A stretch of 64,000 nt of DNA from assembly GCA_002862085.1 (NCBI GenBank), contig PKCK01000125.1:1-64000 (forward strand). Reading direction: 5' to 3'. The translations under genes were made by a program, and so were the position numbers. Position 1 is the stretch's first letter. Each line of letters starts with the position of its first letter. Origin of the DNA: Planctomycetota bacterium (GTDB lineage Bacteria > Planctomycetota > UBA1135 > GCA-002686595). Shown here one piece after another: positions 9,259 through 17,789 of this stretch. A model generated the notes under the pieces. That model had not been told where the DNA came from and did no database searches. It saw only the letters and a list, made by a program, of their open reading frames with translations.

Positions 9259-10235
9259 CAGGCCAGGGATTCGAGGGCGCGGTGAAGGATCCCCTTCACC
9301 AGGTGGACCTTGTAGCCGTTCATGTCGAGCGGCACCGCGTCCGCCACGGCGGCCTCCCCGGCGGATTTCCAGGTCTCGGCGTTCATGGGCTTGCCGACCA
9401 GCGCGGCCTCCGTCTCGGGAGAGTGCCAGGGGCGCGGAGCGACACCACCGAGCACCACGCGGGCCTCTGCGATCGTCCCGGCCTCGACGCGGAGGGAGAT
9501 GGCGGCCGCGCCGAGCGCGAAATCGTAGGAGTCGCGCTCCTTGAACTTGTAGTAGGTCGTCCTCGCCCCGCTGGCAGGACGCGGCACCGTGATCTTCGTC
9601 ACGACCTCGTACGCCTCCAGCACGGTCTCGCGGTCGAGCGCCTCCTCGGGGCCGACGTAGTAGTCCGCGATGGGCACCGTCCGCTCCCCTTCGGGGCCCA
9701 CGATCACGACGCTCGCGCCGAGCGCCATCAGCGCGGTGGCGAGGTCCGAGGGGTGACTGAAGTAGGAGGGCCCCCCACCGAGGATCGCCGCGTACTTGTT
9801 GAAGCCGAACTCCGCGAGGCACACGTTGCCGCCGCGCTTGAAGCAGCTCACCGCCGAGTGGCGGTAGTACGGGCAACGAGGCCTCTGGTTCAGGTTCCCT
9901 CCCAGGGTGCCCTGACTTCGGATCTGCGGACTCGCCACCGACGCCGCCGCCTCGGCCAGCGCCGTGAAACCGGAGCGGACGCCCTCGTGATCGGCGATGT
10001 CCTGGATCGTGGCTCCTGCGCCGAGGGTCAGACCGCCGGGCTCCTCGGAGATCTCCGACGAGAGGAGGTGGCCGATCTCCACGAGACTCGCGGGCGCCTC
10101 GATGTCGTCCTTCATGACGGTCAGGATGTCCTGGCCGCCTGCGATGGGCTGGGGAGCCGTGTAGGAACGCTCGCTGGGAAGCTCCTTGATCGCGTCCTCC
10201 AGGGACGCGGGGGTCTTCAATTCGAAGGGCTGCAT
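9258..10235 (-). CDS. molybdo-flavoenzyme FAD-binding subunit, YagS/PaoB type
   Basis: A 325-residue FAD subunit of a three-subunit molybdenum hydroxylase. It carries the FAD-pyrophosphate region AGGQDILTVMKDD near 32-44, the TLGGNLNQRPRC stretch, and C121, C131 and C139 (CPYYRHSAVSCFKRGGNVC), the extra cysteine motif of PaoB-like subunits that binds a [4Fe-4S] cluster. It passes electrons from the molybdenum and 2Fe-2S centres to FAD. Start and stop both overlap neighbours by one base (TGATG), so all subunits are coupled. There is no export signal of its own; if the complex is periplasmic it would travel with the Tat-signal subunit. Confidence 0.9.
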   Translation of the reverse strand: MQPFELKTPASLEDAIKELPSERSYTAPQPIAGGQDILTVMKDDIEAPASLVEIGHLLSSEISEEPGGLTLGAGATIQDIADHEGVRSGFTALAEAAASVASPQIRSQGTLGGNLNQRPRCPYYRHSAVSCFKRGGNVCLAEFGFNKYAAILGGGPSYFSHPSDLATALMALGASVVIVGPEGERTVPIADYYVGPEEALDRETVLEAYEVVTKITVPRPASGARTTYYKFKERDSYDFALGAAAISLRVEAGTIAEARVVLGGVAPRPWHSPETEAALVGKPMNAETWKSAGEAAVADAVPLDMNGYKVHLVKGILHRALESLA

Positions 10236-12409
10236 CAGACGCTCCCGTGGATCGCCGTGAGGACGTTGTCAGGGGTGAAGGGCATTCGAGTCATGCGGAC
10301 GCCGCAGGCGTTGTAGATCGCGTTCGCGATCGCGCTCTGCCCCGGGATGATCGGGGCCTCCGCCATGCCACAGACGGAGTCGCGCTCCTCGGAGTCGTCG
10401 ATGATGGACACCATCTCGGGCATCTCCTGGGCGCCGGCGATCTTGTAGAGCTGCAGGTTGTCGCTCAGCAGGAAGCCGTCCTCCTTGTCGAACACCCGCT
10501 GCTCGAGCAGGCCGTAGGACAGCGCCTGGATCATCCCACCGTTGATCTGGCTCCGCAGAGCCATACGGTTCAGCGGCAGGCCCTGATCCTGGATCGCCAC
10601 CATCTTCAGGACCTTCACGCGCCCCGTCATGGTGTCGACCTCGACCTTGGCGGCCTGCGCTCCGAGGATCCGCCCCTCGTAGAGGGACTGCTGGAACTGT
10701 CCGGACACCTCGAGGGGCTGTCGAAGCAGCGCGCAGACCTCTTTCCAGGCCAGCGAGCGCTCGGGGTCGCCCACCGCGTGGACGCGGCCCGCCTTCCAGA
10801 CGTAATCGCCGACCTCGGCCCCGAGGACGTCCTCGAGCAGCGCCTCGAGCGCCTCACGAGCGTTGTGAGCGGCGTCCTTGATCGCCGGAGCGGAGCTCCC
10901 GGTCGTCACGCTGCCCCCCGACGCGACGTTGGGGGGCAGATCGCTGTCGCCGATGCGAGCGGTCACCTGCCCGACCTCGAGGCCGAGCTCCTCGGCGACG
11001 ATCGCCGCGACGTACGTTCGCGCTCCGGTCCCGAGATCCTGCGTCGCGGTGGCCGAGACCACCGAGCCGTCCGGGCGTACGGTGACGTTGCAGCGCGCGC
11101 GCCTCCCGCCGGGCGTCCAGCGGCAGACCCCGAAGCCGATGCCGACGCCGATCCCGTTCTCGGGGACCCCGGGTGCGAGCTTGTTGGGGTGCTCGTCCCA
11201 GCCGATCTCCGCCGCGACGCGATCGAGCTGTCGGCGCTGCATCTTGGCGGCGAGGTTCCGCTTGCGAATCGTGAGGGGGTCCACACCCGTCTCGTAGGCG
11301 AGCATGTCGACCGCGGTCTCCATGCCGAAGGACGCCTGCGGGTGGCCCGGAGCGCGCATGGCTCGGTTGCTGTCGGCGGCGGTCTTCACCGACTTCGCAT
11401 CGAGGTAGACCTCGGGCACCTCGTACTGGTACGGAGCGCCCGCGAAGGCGCCGCCCCCCTGGCCACCGTGACGCTCGGCGACCACGTGGATCGCCGTGAA
11501 CTTGCCGTCCGCGTCACCGGCGAGCTTCAGGGTCTGCTTCGAGCCCGAGCGGTTCCCGCCCATCGCGAACTCGTCCGCGCGCGAGAGCATCAGGTGCACA
11601 GGACGGCCGGTCTCGCGCGCGATGCGCGCGCACAGCATCCCCTCGACGCCGGCACCGAACTTGGAGCCGAAGCCGCCCCCCATGTGGGGTGTCAGGACGT
11701 GGACCTTGTCGCCCTGGCCGTTCTCGAGGCCCAGGGGCCGCACGAGCTGGCCACCGTGCTGGGAGACCATCTGGGTCGAGGCGTAGACGACCGAGCGCTC
11801 TCCCTCTCCCTTCGGGTGGATCACGTGGCCGTGGGTCTCGAGGCACACGTGGTGCTGGGTGGGGATCTCCACCGACACCTCCACGCTCTTCGCCGAGGCG
11901 TCGATCGCGCCCTTGACCTTCTCCTCGTCCCCGCGAGCTCGCGACCCGGCCACGTTGGAGTCCGCGCGACGCCGGTAGTTCACCAGCGGCGCGTCCGCCT
12001 CCTTGGCGCGCTCGGTGTCCACGACCGGCTCGAGGTTCTCGGCCTTCACCACGATCGCGCGAACGCCGTCCCGCGCTGCTTCGGGAGTCTCGGCCGACAC
12101 GACGGCCAGCACGCTGTCGTCCCCCGAGTAGCGGAGCTCGTCGCCCGCCTCCTTCACCTGCAGCACGTGGACGACGCCCGGCAGCGCCTCCGCGGCCGAG
12201 ACGTCGATGCTCTCGACGAGCGCACGGGGCACGGGGTGGCGGAGCAGCGCCGCGTACAGCATCCCGGGGATGCGGACGTCGTGGGTGTAGACCGCACGCC
12301 CCGTGACCTTGTCGGGCCCGTCGATCCTGGGGATGTCGCGGTTGAGGACGTCGAGGTCCGCGCGCTTGCCCCAGGAGGGCTCTGCAGCGGGAATCCTGGG
12401 CTGGCTCAT
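10235..12409 (-). CDS. molybdopterin-binding catalytic subunit, xanthine dehydrogenase/aldehyde oxidase family
   Basis: The 724-residue large subunit of the PaoC/YagR type. It has the aldehyde oxidase a/b hammerhead near the N-terminus (DKVTGRAVYTHDVRIPGMLYA), the molybdopterin-binding stretch TPHMGGGFGSKFG, and the C-terminal GMAEAPIIP motif, where Glu is the expected catalytic base. The substrate cannot be read from sequence; aldehydes or N-heterocycles are typical for the family. It overlaps the Fe-S gene upstream (ATGA) and the FAD gene downstream. No dedicated cofactor-insertion chaperone (XdhC/PaoD) is seen in the cluster. Confidence 0.93.
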   Translation of the reverse strand: MSQPRIPAAEPSWGKRADLDVLNRDIPRIDGPDKVTGRAVYTHDVRIPGMLYAALLRHPVPRALVESIDVSAAEALPGVVHVLQVKEAGDELRYSGDDSVLAVVSAETPEAARDGVRAIVVKAENLEPVVDTERAKEADAPLVNYRRRADSNVAGSRARGDEEKVKGAIDASAKSVEVSVEIPTQHHVCLETHGHVIHPKGEGERSVVYASTQMVSQHGGQLVRPLGLENGQGDKVHVLTPHMGGGFGSKFGAGVEGMLCARIARETGRPVHLMLSRADEFAMGGNRSGSKQTLKLAGDADGKFTAIHVVAERHGGQGGGAFAGAPYQYEVPEVYLDAKSVKTAADSNRAMRAPGHPQASFGMETAVDMLAYETGVDPLTIRKRNLAAKMQRRQLDRVAAEIGWDEHPNKLAPGVPENGIGVGIGFGVCRWTPGGRRARCNVTVRPDGSVVSATATQDLGTGARTYVAAIVAEELGLEVGQVTARIGDSDLPPNVASGGSVTTGSSAPAIKDAAHNAREALEALLEDVLGAEVGDYVWKAGRVHAVGDPERSLAWKEVCALLRQPLEVSGQFQQSLYEGRILGAQAAKVEVDTMTGRVKVLKMVAIQDQGLPLNRMALRSQINGGMIQALSYGLLEQRVFDKEDGFLLSDNLQLYKIAGAQEMPEMVSIIDDSEERDSVCGMAEAPIIPGQSAIANAIYNACGVRMTRMPFTPDNVLTAIHGSV

Positions 12410-13074
12410 TTGCCCTCACCTCCGTCGTGACGCGCGGCCTGCGCCGCCCTGGCCGCGTCGAAGACGTGCGGGTACGTACCGCAGCGGCAGATGTTGCCAC
12501 TGAGCTCGTACTTGAGCTCCTCGAGGTCGGCCTCGGGGTTGCGATCGAGCGCGGCGTGCGTGGCCACCACGAAGCCCGGCGTGCAGAACCCGCACATCAT
12601 CCCGTCCTTCGCGCAGAAGGCCTCCTGCACGTCGGACATGGCCTCGGGACTGCCGAGGCCCTCCACGGTCGTCACCTCCTTGCCCCTGCACTGGACCGCG
12701 AGGGTGAGGCAGGAGTAGGCCGGCTTGCCGTCGATGATCACCGTGCAGGCGCCGCACGAACCGATGTCGCACACCTGCTTCGCTCCGGTGAGCGCCGGCT
12801 CGAGCCGGTCGCGCAGTGCCGACAGCAGCGTCGTCCTGGGTTCGCAGCGAAGGGTCCGCGCCTGACCGTTGATCTGGAGAGTCACCTCCACGGTCCCCCT
12901 CATGGTCTGGACGGCGGTCGCGGCCTCGGCGGACTGGGCCTGGGCCTGGGCGGAGAGCGCGCCGCCAGCGGCGGCGACGCCGCCGGCACCCTTGAGGAAG
13001 GATCGCCGTGAGAGCGCGGGCCCGCCGGAGTGGGGATCGCGGCCCTCGGGCGCGGATTGATTGGGATCAGCCAT
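12406..13074 (-). CDS. Tat-exported 2Fe-2S subunit of molybdo-flavoenzyme, YagT/PaoA type
   Basis: A 222-residue electron-transfer subunit. The ATG at 13074 places a twin-arginine signal, SRRSFLKGAGGVAAAGGALS, close to the N-terminus. Two [2Fe-2S] sites follow: a plant-ferredoxin set (CDIGSCGACTVIIDGKPAYSC region) and the second set in MMCGFCTPGF and ICRCGTYP. The frame stays open further upstream, but those residues would put the Tat motif too far inside. It is the first gene of the operon. The Tat signal implies a periplasmic complex, as for E. coli PaoABC. Confidence 0.92.
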   Translation of the reverse strand: MADPNQSAPEGRDPHSGGPALSRRSFLKGAGGVAAAGGALSAQAQAQSAEAATAVQTMRGTVEVTLQINGQARTLRCEPRTTLLSALRDRLEPALTGAKQVCDIGSCGACTVIIDGKPAYSCLTLAVQCRGKEVTTVEGLGSPEAMSDVQEAFCAKDGMMCGFCTPGFVVATHAALDRNPEADLEELKYELSGNICRCGTYPHVFDAARAAQAARHDGGEGK

Positions 13075-13279
13075 GTCGCTGTTGGATGGAGCCTGGCGAG
13101 CGATCGACTGACCGCCGCGCCTGATCCAGGTTAGGGCCCGAGCCCTCCCATGACCAACATCACGCGGCCCCATGACGTTCCCTTGACACGCCGCGCGGCC
13201 CATGCGTGACAGACCGTCACGGAGTTCGCGAAAACGAGGAACGAACGGAGCACCAACCCGTAACCATGGCCGGCGCGCC

Positions 13280-14317
13280 ATGAAATCCTCCCACGCCCCC
13301 ACGGCGGACGGTGGAACGGTCCCGGCCGCGCCGGGCCGCCCTTCCTCCCCGGCACCCTCGATCGTTCGCCTGCGCGGGCTCGTGAAGAGCTACGGGGACG
13401 TCCAGGCCCTGCGCGGCGTCGACATGGATCTCCCGCCAGGGCCGGTGGGGCTCCTCGGGCCCAACGGCGCCGGGAAGACGACGCTCATCAGCCTCCTGCT
13501 GGGCCTGCTGGAGCCCACCGCCGGCGAAGCCTCGGTGGCCGGCCTCACGCCCACGACCCGCAAGAGCCGCGTCGAGATCCGCAAACGGGTCGGATACATG
13601 CCGGAGAGCGACTGCCTGCTGCCCGGCATGACGGCGGTCGAGCTCGTCTCGACCCTCGCCCGCCTGACGGGCCTCGGCAAACAGGACGCGATGACGCGTG
13701 CCCACGAGGTCCTCGACTACGTGGAGCTGGAGGAGGCCCGTTACCGGCCGCTCGACGGGTACTCGACGGGGATGAAACAGCGCCTCAAGCTCGCGCAGGC
13801 GCTGGTCCACGACCCGGACCTCCTCCTGCTCGACGAGCCCACCAACGGTCTCGATCCCAAGGGCCGCCGCCACATGCTCGGACTCGTCGAGGACCTCGGC
13901 AGGAACCAGGGCAAGAACGTCCTGCTCTGCTCGCATCTCCTCCCCGACGTCGAGCGGACCTGCGATCACGTGGTGGTCATCGTCGAGGGCAGGGCGGTCC
14001 TGCAGGGATCCATCGCCGAGCTGACCGCCGCCGAGGCCACGCGCCTTCGTGTCCAGACCGACGAACGGGACGGCGACCTCTGGAGAGCCCTCGAGGAGCG
14101 AGGCTACCGCTGCGAGACGCCCGACGAGGAACCGGCCATGGGTCCGACACAGCGGGGCTTCCTCGCGACCCTGCCCGATGGCCGCAGCGACGCGGATGAG
14201 ATCTGCGCGATCGCCGCCCAGATCGACGCGCCCCTCCTCCAGATCGAACCCGTGCGACGTTCCCTCGAACAGGTCTTCCTGACCGCCGTCGACGGCCGCG
14301 GGGAGGACCAGCGGTGA
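13280..14317 (+). CDS. ABC transporter ATP-binding protein
   Basis: A 345-residue ATPase with Walker A GPNGAGKT at about 60-67, signature YSTGMKQRLKLAQA, Walker B LLLLDEPTNGLDP and a C-terminal regulatory extension of about 100 residues as in ABC-2 (drug/NosF-like) systems. The start is the ATG at 13280; the frame extends upstream without a better signal. A 205-bp divergent gap separates it from the molybdo-flavoenzyme operon and contains a GTGAC/GTCAC inverted repeat at 13206-13220. The permease gene follows with a GTGA overlap. Confidence 0.9.
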   Translation: MKSSHAPTADGGTVPAAPGRPSSPAPSIVRLRGLVKSYGDVQALRGVDMDLPPGPVGLLGPNGAGKTTLISLLLGLLEPTAGEASVAGLTPTTRKSRVEIRKRVGYMPESDCLLPGMTAVELVSTLARLTGLGKQDAMTRAHEVLDYVELEEARYRPLDGYSTGMKQRLKLAQALVHDPDLLLLDEPTNGLDPKGRRHMLGLVEDLGRNQGKNVLLCSHLLPDVERTCDHVVVIVEGRAVLQGSIAELTAAEATRLRVQTDERDGDLWRALEERGYRCETPDEEPAMGPTQRGFLATLPDGRSDADEICAIAAQIDAPLLQIEPVRRSLEQVFLTAVDGRGEDQR

Positions 14318-15243
14318 GAGCGCGCACGCACACGGAGATCTACCGGCCCTTCCGAGGCGCGATCAGCGCCTCGGCCGCGCGGGCCTCGACCCTCGCGTGG
14401 TCCGGCGTCCGCGTCGGCTTCAAGCGCAAGCTCCCGATGCTCTTCCTCTTCGCGATCCCGCTGATCGCGACGATCGTCGGCGCCTTCCAGATCCAGCTGA
14501 AGTTCGACGCGCTCTCGAAGGAGCTCAGCTTCATCACGGCGGACGACGCCGACGTGCAGGCGAAGATGGCGAACCAGTTCGTCGCCAATGGCCTCGCGGA
14601 GCTCCTCGGGAGCGTCGAGCAGATCATCCTCACCACGCTCGGGACGCTGCAGTTCTTCGTGGTCCTCGCGATGGGGTGGTACGGCACGGGGCTCATCGCC
14701 GAGGACAAGCGCCTGCGCGCGCACCTCCTGTACTTCGCGCGTCCGATCACTCGCTGGACCTACCTGCGCGGCAAGCTCGGCACGGTCCTGTTCTGGGGCA
14801 GCTGCGTCGTGGTCGGCCCCGTCACGGTCATGTGCGGCACCGCCGTGTTCGCCAGCCCCGAGTGGAGCTTCCTCACCGATCGCTGGCAGCTCATCCTCAA
14901 ACTCGAGGGCTACGCGCTGCTCTGGGTCGTCGTTCACGCGCTGCTGGTGCTCGCGGTCTCGTCCGTCTGCCGCCTCCGCAACCAGGCCCTGGCGGGACTC
15001 TTCGGGATCTACTTCCTCATGTCCATCGCGGGCGAGCTCCTCGCGTGGCTGTTCGACAGCGCGAACTGGAGACTCCTGTCCCTCGTCCGGAACTTCGAGC
15101 GGCTCTCCGAAGCGCTCTTCGGCATCGCCTCCGGCGAGGTGACCTGGGGCCTCGAAGCGAGTCTATGGGCGCTGGCCGCGTTCTGCGGACTGTGCCTCGT
15201 CGTGCTCGACGCGCAGATCAAGAAGATGGAGCTGGGGCGGTGA
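14314..15243 (+). CDS. ABC-2 type permease
   Basis: A 309-residue membrane protein with a GTG start overlapping the previous stop (GTGA). It has about six hydrophobic segments: an N-terminal one (LPMLFLFAIPLIATIVGAF), then a cluster from about residue 105 including TLGTLQFFVVLAMGWYGTGL and VLFWGSCVVVGPVTVMCG. AEDKRLRAHLLYFARPITRW is the cytoplasmic segment typical of ABC-2 permeases of the gliding-motility/NosY kind. It probably pairs with the ATPase before it. The cargo is unknown. Confidence 0.8.
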   Translation: MRARTHTEIYRPFRGAISASAARASTLAWSGVRVGFKRKLPMLFLFAIPLIATIVGAFQIQLKFDALSKELSFITADDADVQAKMANQFVANGLAELLGSVEQIILTTLGTLQFFVVLAMGWYGTGLIAEDKRLRAHLLYFARPITRWTYLRGKLGTVLFWGSCVVVGPVTVMCGTAVFASPEWSFLTDRWQLILKLEGYALLWVVVHALLVLAVSSVCRLRNQALAGLFGIYFLMSIAGELLAWLFDSANWRLLSLVRNFERLSEALFGIASGEVTWGLEASLWALAAFCGLCLVVLDAQIKKMELGR

Positions 15244-16163
15244 GCGCCATCGTCGAGGCCGAGGCGCTGGGGCGCTGGTACGGCGAGGTCGTGGGGCTCG
15301 GGGACCTGACGGTCTCCATCGAGCCCGGGATCACGGGACTCGTCGGGCCGAACGGCGCCGGGAAGAGCACTTTCATGAAGCTCATGGTGGGCGAGCTGCG
15401 CCCGCACCGCGGCTCGATCACCGTGCTCGGGCACCGGCCCTTCGGCTCCCGGCCGCTCTACCGGCGCCTCGGCTTCTGTCCGCAGCAGGATGCGCTCTAC
15501 GAGCACCAGTCGGGACGCGCCTTCGTGAGGGACATCATGCGCCTCGCCGGATTCCCGCGGAAAGAGGCCGATCGGCGCGCTGTCGCCGCCATGGAGCGCG
15601 TCGGGCTGGCCGAAGCGATGGACCGGAAGGTGAGCGACTACTCGAAGGGCATGCGCCAGCGAACCAGGCTCGCGCAGGCCGTCGCGCACGACCCGGAGAT
15701 CATCGTCGCGGACGAACCGCTCACGGGCCTCGACCCGATCGCCCGTCGACAGACCCTCGAGCTGTTTCGCGCGCTCGCCAACGACGGCAAGAGCGTGATC
15801 CTCTCGAGCCACGTCCTGCACGAGGTGGAGAGCCTGACCGACACGATGGTGCTCATCCACCGCGGCCGCCTCCTGGCCCAGGGCAACGTCCGGGACGTTC
15901 GCCGCCTGATCAACAAGCACCCGAGCCGCGTCCACCTCAAGGCCCGCGACCCGCGCGGACTCGCCTCCCGGCTCCTGGACGAGCCCTACGTCAACGCGGT
16001 CTCCCTGAGCGGCGACGGCGAGGGCCTGCTCGTGGAGACGCTGGACGTGGGGACCTTCCACCAGCGCTTCGCCGCCGTCGCTGGAGAAGCGGACGCCGGC
16101 GTGCGGAGCCTCGTGAGCGACGACGCGAGCCTCGAGGCCGTCTTCGACTACCTGGTGGGCTGA
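15240..16163 (+). CDS. ABC transporter ATP-binding protein (second ATPase)
   Basis: A 307-residue ATPase starting at a GTG that overlaps the preceding permease stop (GTGA). It has Walker A GPNGAGKST, signature YSKGMRQRTRLAQA, Walker B IIVADEPLTGLDP and switch His in SSHVLHEVE. The frame is open upstream, but that part is antisense-like and lies inside the permease gene. Sequence differences from the first ATPase (13280-14317) show an old duplication rather than a recent one. It is followed 11 nt later by a second permease. Confidence 0.9.
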   Translation: MSAIVEAEALGRWYGEVVGLGDLTVSIEPGITGLVGPNGAGKSTFMKLMVGELRPHRGSITVLGHRPFGSRPLYRRLGFCPQQDALYEHQSGRAFVRDIMRLAGFPRKEADRRAVAAMERVGLAEAMDRKVSDYSKGMRQRTRLAQAVAHDPEIIVADEPLTGLDPIARRQTLELFRALANDGKSVILSSHVLHEVESLTDTMVLIHRGRLLAQGNVRDVRRLINKHPSRVHLKARDPRGLASRLLDEPYVNAVSLSGDGEGLLVETLDVGTFHQRFAAVAGEADAGVRSLVSDDASLEAVFDYLVG

Positions 16164-16174
16164 GGAACACGACC

Positions 16175-16954
16175 ATGTACCTTCTCGAACTCCTGCGTGG
16201 CGCCTGGCTCATCTACCGCATGCACCTCGGAACGGTCGTCGGCTCCCGGCGCACGATCGCGGCGCTGGTGCTGGCGGCGGTGCCTGTCGTGATCGCCGCG
16301 CTGGCCGCTCACTTCGGGCCGGACGAGATCGAGGGCGAGACCTTCTTCGTCAACATCGGCCTCGTCCTCGCGCTGGGCTTCTCCGTCCCGCTGCTCTCCG
16401 TCTCGCTCGGCGTCGGAGTCGTGGCGTCCGAGGCGGAGGGCCGCACGATCACGTATCCCTTCACCCGTCCGATTCCACGCGCTTCGCTCTTCCTCGGTCG
16501 CTGGCTCGCGAGCTTGACGCTGCTCGCGTTCCTCGTCGGCAGCTGCGTGCTCGGGATGGCGATGGCCGCGAACGTCCGGTCCACGGTCCCCGAGGAGTAC
16601 GTCTTCCAGTGCCTCGTCGCCTGCCTCATGGGCGTGACGGTGTATTCGCTCGGCTCCGCGGTGATCGGGACCCTGTTCAAGCGCGGCCTCGTCATCGCGC
16701 TGGGCTACGCGTTCGCGATCGAGGTGCTGCTCTCGATCCTCCCCGGTTCGGGCCGGAAGCTGACCCTCCAGCACTACCTCCGTTCGATCTTCCTCGACGG
16801 CCGCGAAGGCCGCTTCGGGATCGACGAGAACATCGCGACCACTCTCCTGATCCCGGCGGACGACGCCATGGTGAGGCTCTGGGTGACCGCCGGCGTCCTG
16901 CTCGTCCTCGGCGCCTACACGGTGACCAGGAAGCAGTTCGTGCTGAGTTCCTGA
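16175..16954 (+). CDS. ABC-2 type permease (second)
   Basis: A 259-residue membrane protein with about six hydrophobic segments, among them IAALVLAAVPVVIAALAAHF and the C-terminal LWVTAGVLLVLGAYTV. It contains SEAEGRTITYPFTRPIPRAS, the counterpart of the cytoplasmic segment in the first permease. It is the last gene of the four-gene ATPase-permease-ATPase-permease operon; the two halves probably form one heteromeric exporter or two related ones. The substrate cannot be read from sequence. Confidence 0.8.
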   Translation: MYLLELLRGAWLIYRMHLGTVVGSRRTIAALVLAAVPVVIAALAAHFGPDEIEGETFFVNIGLVLALGFSVPLLSVSLGVGVVASEAEGRTITYPFTRPIPRASLFLGRWLASLTLLAFLVGSCVLGMAMAANVRSTVPEEYVFQCLVACLMGVTVYSLGSAVIGTLFKRGLVIALGYAFAIEVLLSILPGSGRKLTLQHYLRSIFLDGREGRFGIDENIATTLLIPADDAMVRLWVTAGVLLVLGAYTVTRKQFVLSS

Positions 16955-17193
16955 CCGCTCCGGTGGACACCCCGTGGGACACAGTCCCCGCTGGTTGGAC
17001 ATCCCCTCCGTCACGGGCGGGCGCCTCGGCGCGCCCCTGGGCTCCCCAGGAACAGCCCCCGCGACCCCGTGAGGGCCGTTTCCTCGTGTCCAGGACGCGC
17101 CGTGGGCGCCGCTGGCACACCGCGTGCGCGGAGGCTCCCGTCCCCGACAGGAACGGTGGACACCTCGACCCGTGGACACAGGGAGCACACGAC

Positions 17194-17685
17194 ATGGCCA
17201 CCCAGACGACAATCCTCCGAACGACCCGGCGATACGTCCTCGCGGGCCTCGCGGCTGCCCTCGTCGCCTTCGCGATGCCGGGCATCGCCGTTGCCCAGCG
17301 CGCCGCGCCTGGCGACGTCTGGGGCGAGACCCTCGAGCATGGCGAGACCCGACTTCGAGCCGGCCGCCAGGACTGCTCACCCATCGAGGTGAGACCCCGC
17401 GCTCACCGCAGCGGCCGCTACGAGCTCCGCTACGAGCGGGTCTGGGTGCCCGCCACCACGCGCCAGGAGTGGGTCCCGGCTCGCTACGGGTACCACCGGC
17501 TGCCCTGCGGGCTACGCGTTCGCCACGTCATCTGTCAGGGGCACTACCGCACGGTCCACGTCCCTGGCTTCCACGACCGACGCGCCGTGAAGGTCTGGGT
17601 CCCCGCGCGACGCTGGATCCGCGGCCACGACAGGTACTACGGAAACCGGGTGCACCGCGTGAGCCACATCGGCCGCCGGCGCTGA
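17194..17685 (+). CDS. small basic secreted protein with WVPA repeats
   Basis: A 163-residue protein with a signal peptide at about 1-35 (TTRRYVLAGLAAALVAFAMP, cleavage after AVAQ). The mature part is rich in Arg, His, Tyr and Val and contains three copies of a W-V-P-A unit (VWVPATTRQE, EWVPARYGYH, VWVPARRWIR) with a related HVPGFHDRRA between the second and third. Two Cys at the CGLRVRHVIC segment could form a disulfide. I do not recognise a named family. A strong U-tract terminator follows. The 239-nt gap before it holds two imperfect copies of CGGTGGACACC (16961 and 17154). Confidence 0.75.
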   Translation: MATQTTILRTTRRYVLAGLAAALVAFAMPGIAVAQRAAPGDVWGETLEHGETRLRAGRQDCSPIEVRPRAHRSGRYELRYERVWVPATTRQEWVPARYGYHRLPCGLRVRHVICQGHYRTVHVPGFHDRRAVKVWVPARRWIRGHDRYYGNRVHRVSHIGRRR

Positions 17686-17733
17686 TCCGACCACGATCAC
17701 CCTTGGGGAAAGGTGGATGGGTCCCCTCGGGTG

Positions 17734-17773
17734 GACCCCCTTGGCACGGTGCCTCGGGGGTCTCCTTTTTTTT
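17734..17773 (+). terminator. Rho-independent terminator
   Basis: GACCCCC (17734-17740) pairs with GGGGGTC (17756-17762) and the loop contains GGCA/TGCC. It is followed by TCC and eight T on the plus strand. This is the only textbook U-tract terminator I saw in the window. It ends the 17194-17685 gene. Confidence 0.9.
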
Positions 17774-17789
17774 GCCGCTGCGGGGACGC

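Noticed and set aside
9259-9876. Longer N-terminal version of the Cys-rich protein
   Set aside because: It overlaps the FAD-subunit gene out of frame; the TGATG coupling at 9258 gives a better start.
13183-13210. TTGACA box in the 205-bp divergent region as a housekeeping promoter
   Set aside because: The hexamer 17 nt later is GTGACA, with almost no match to a -10 box.
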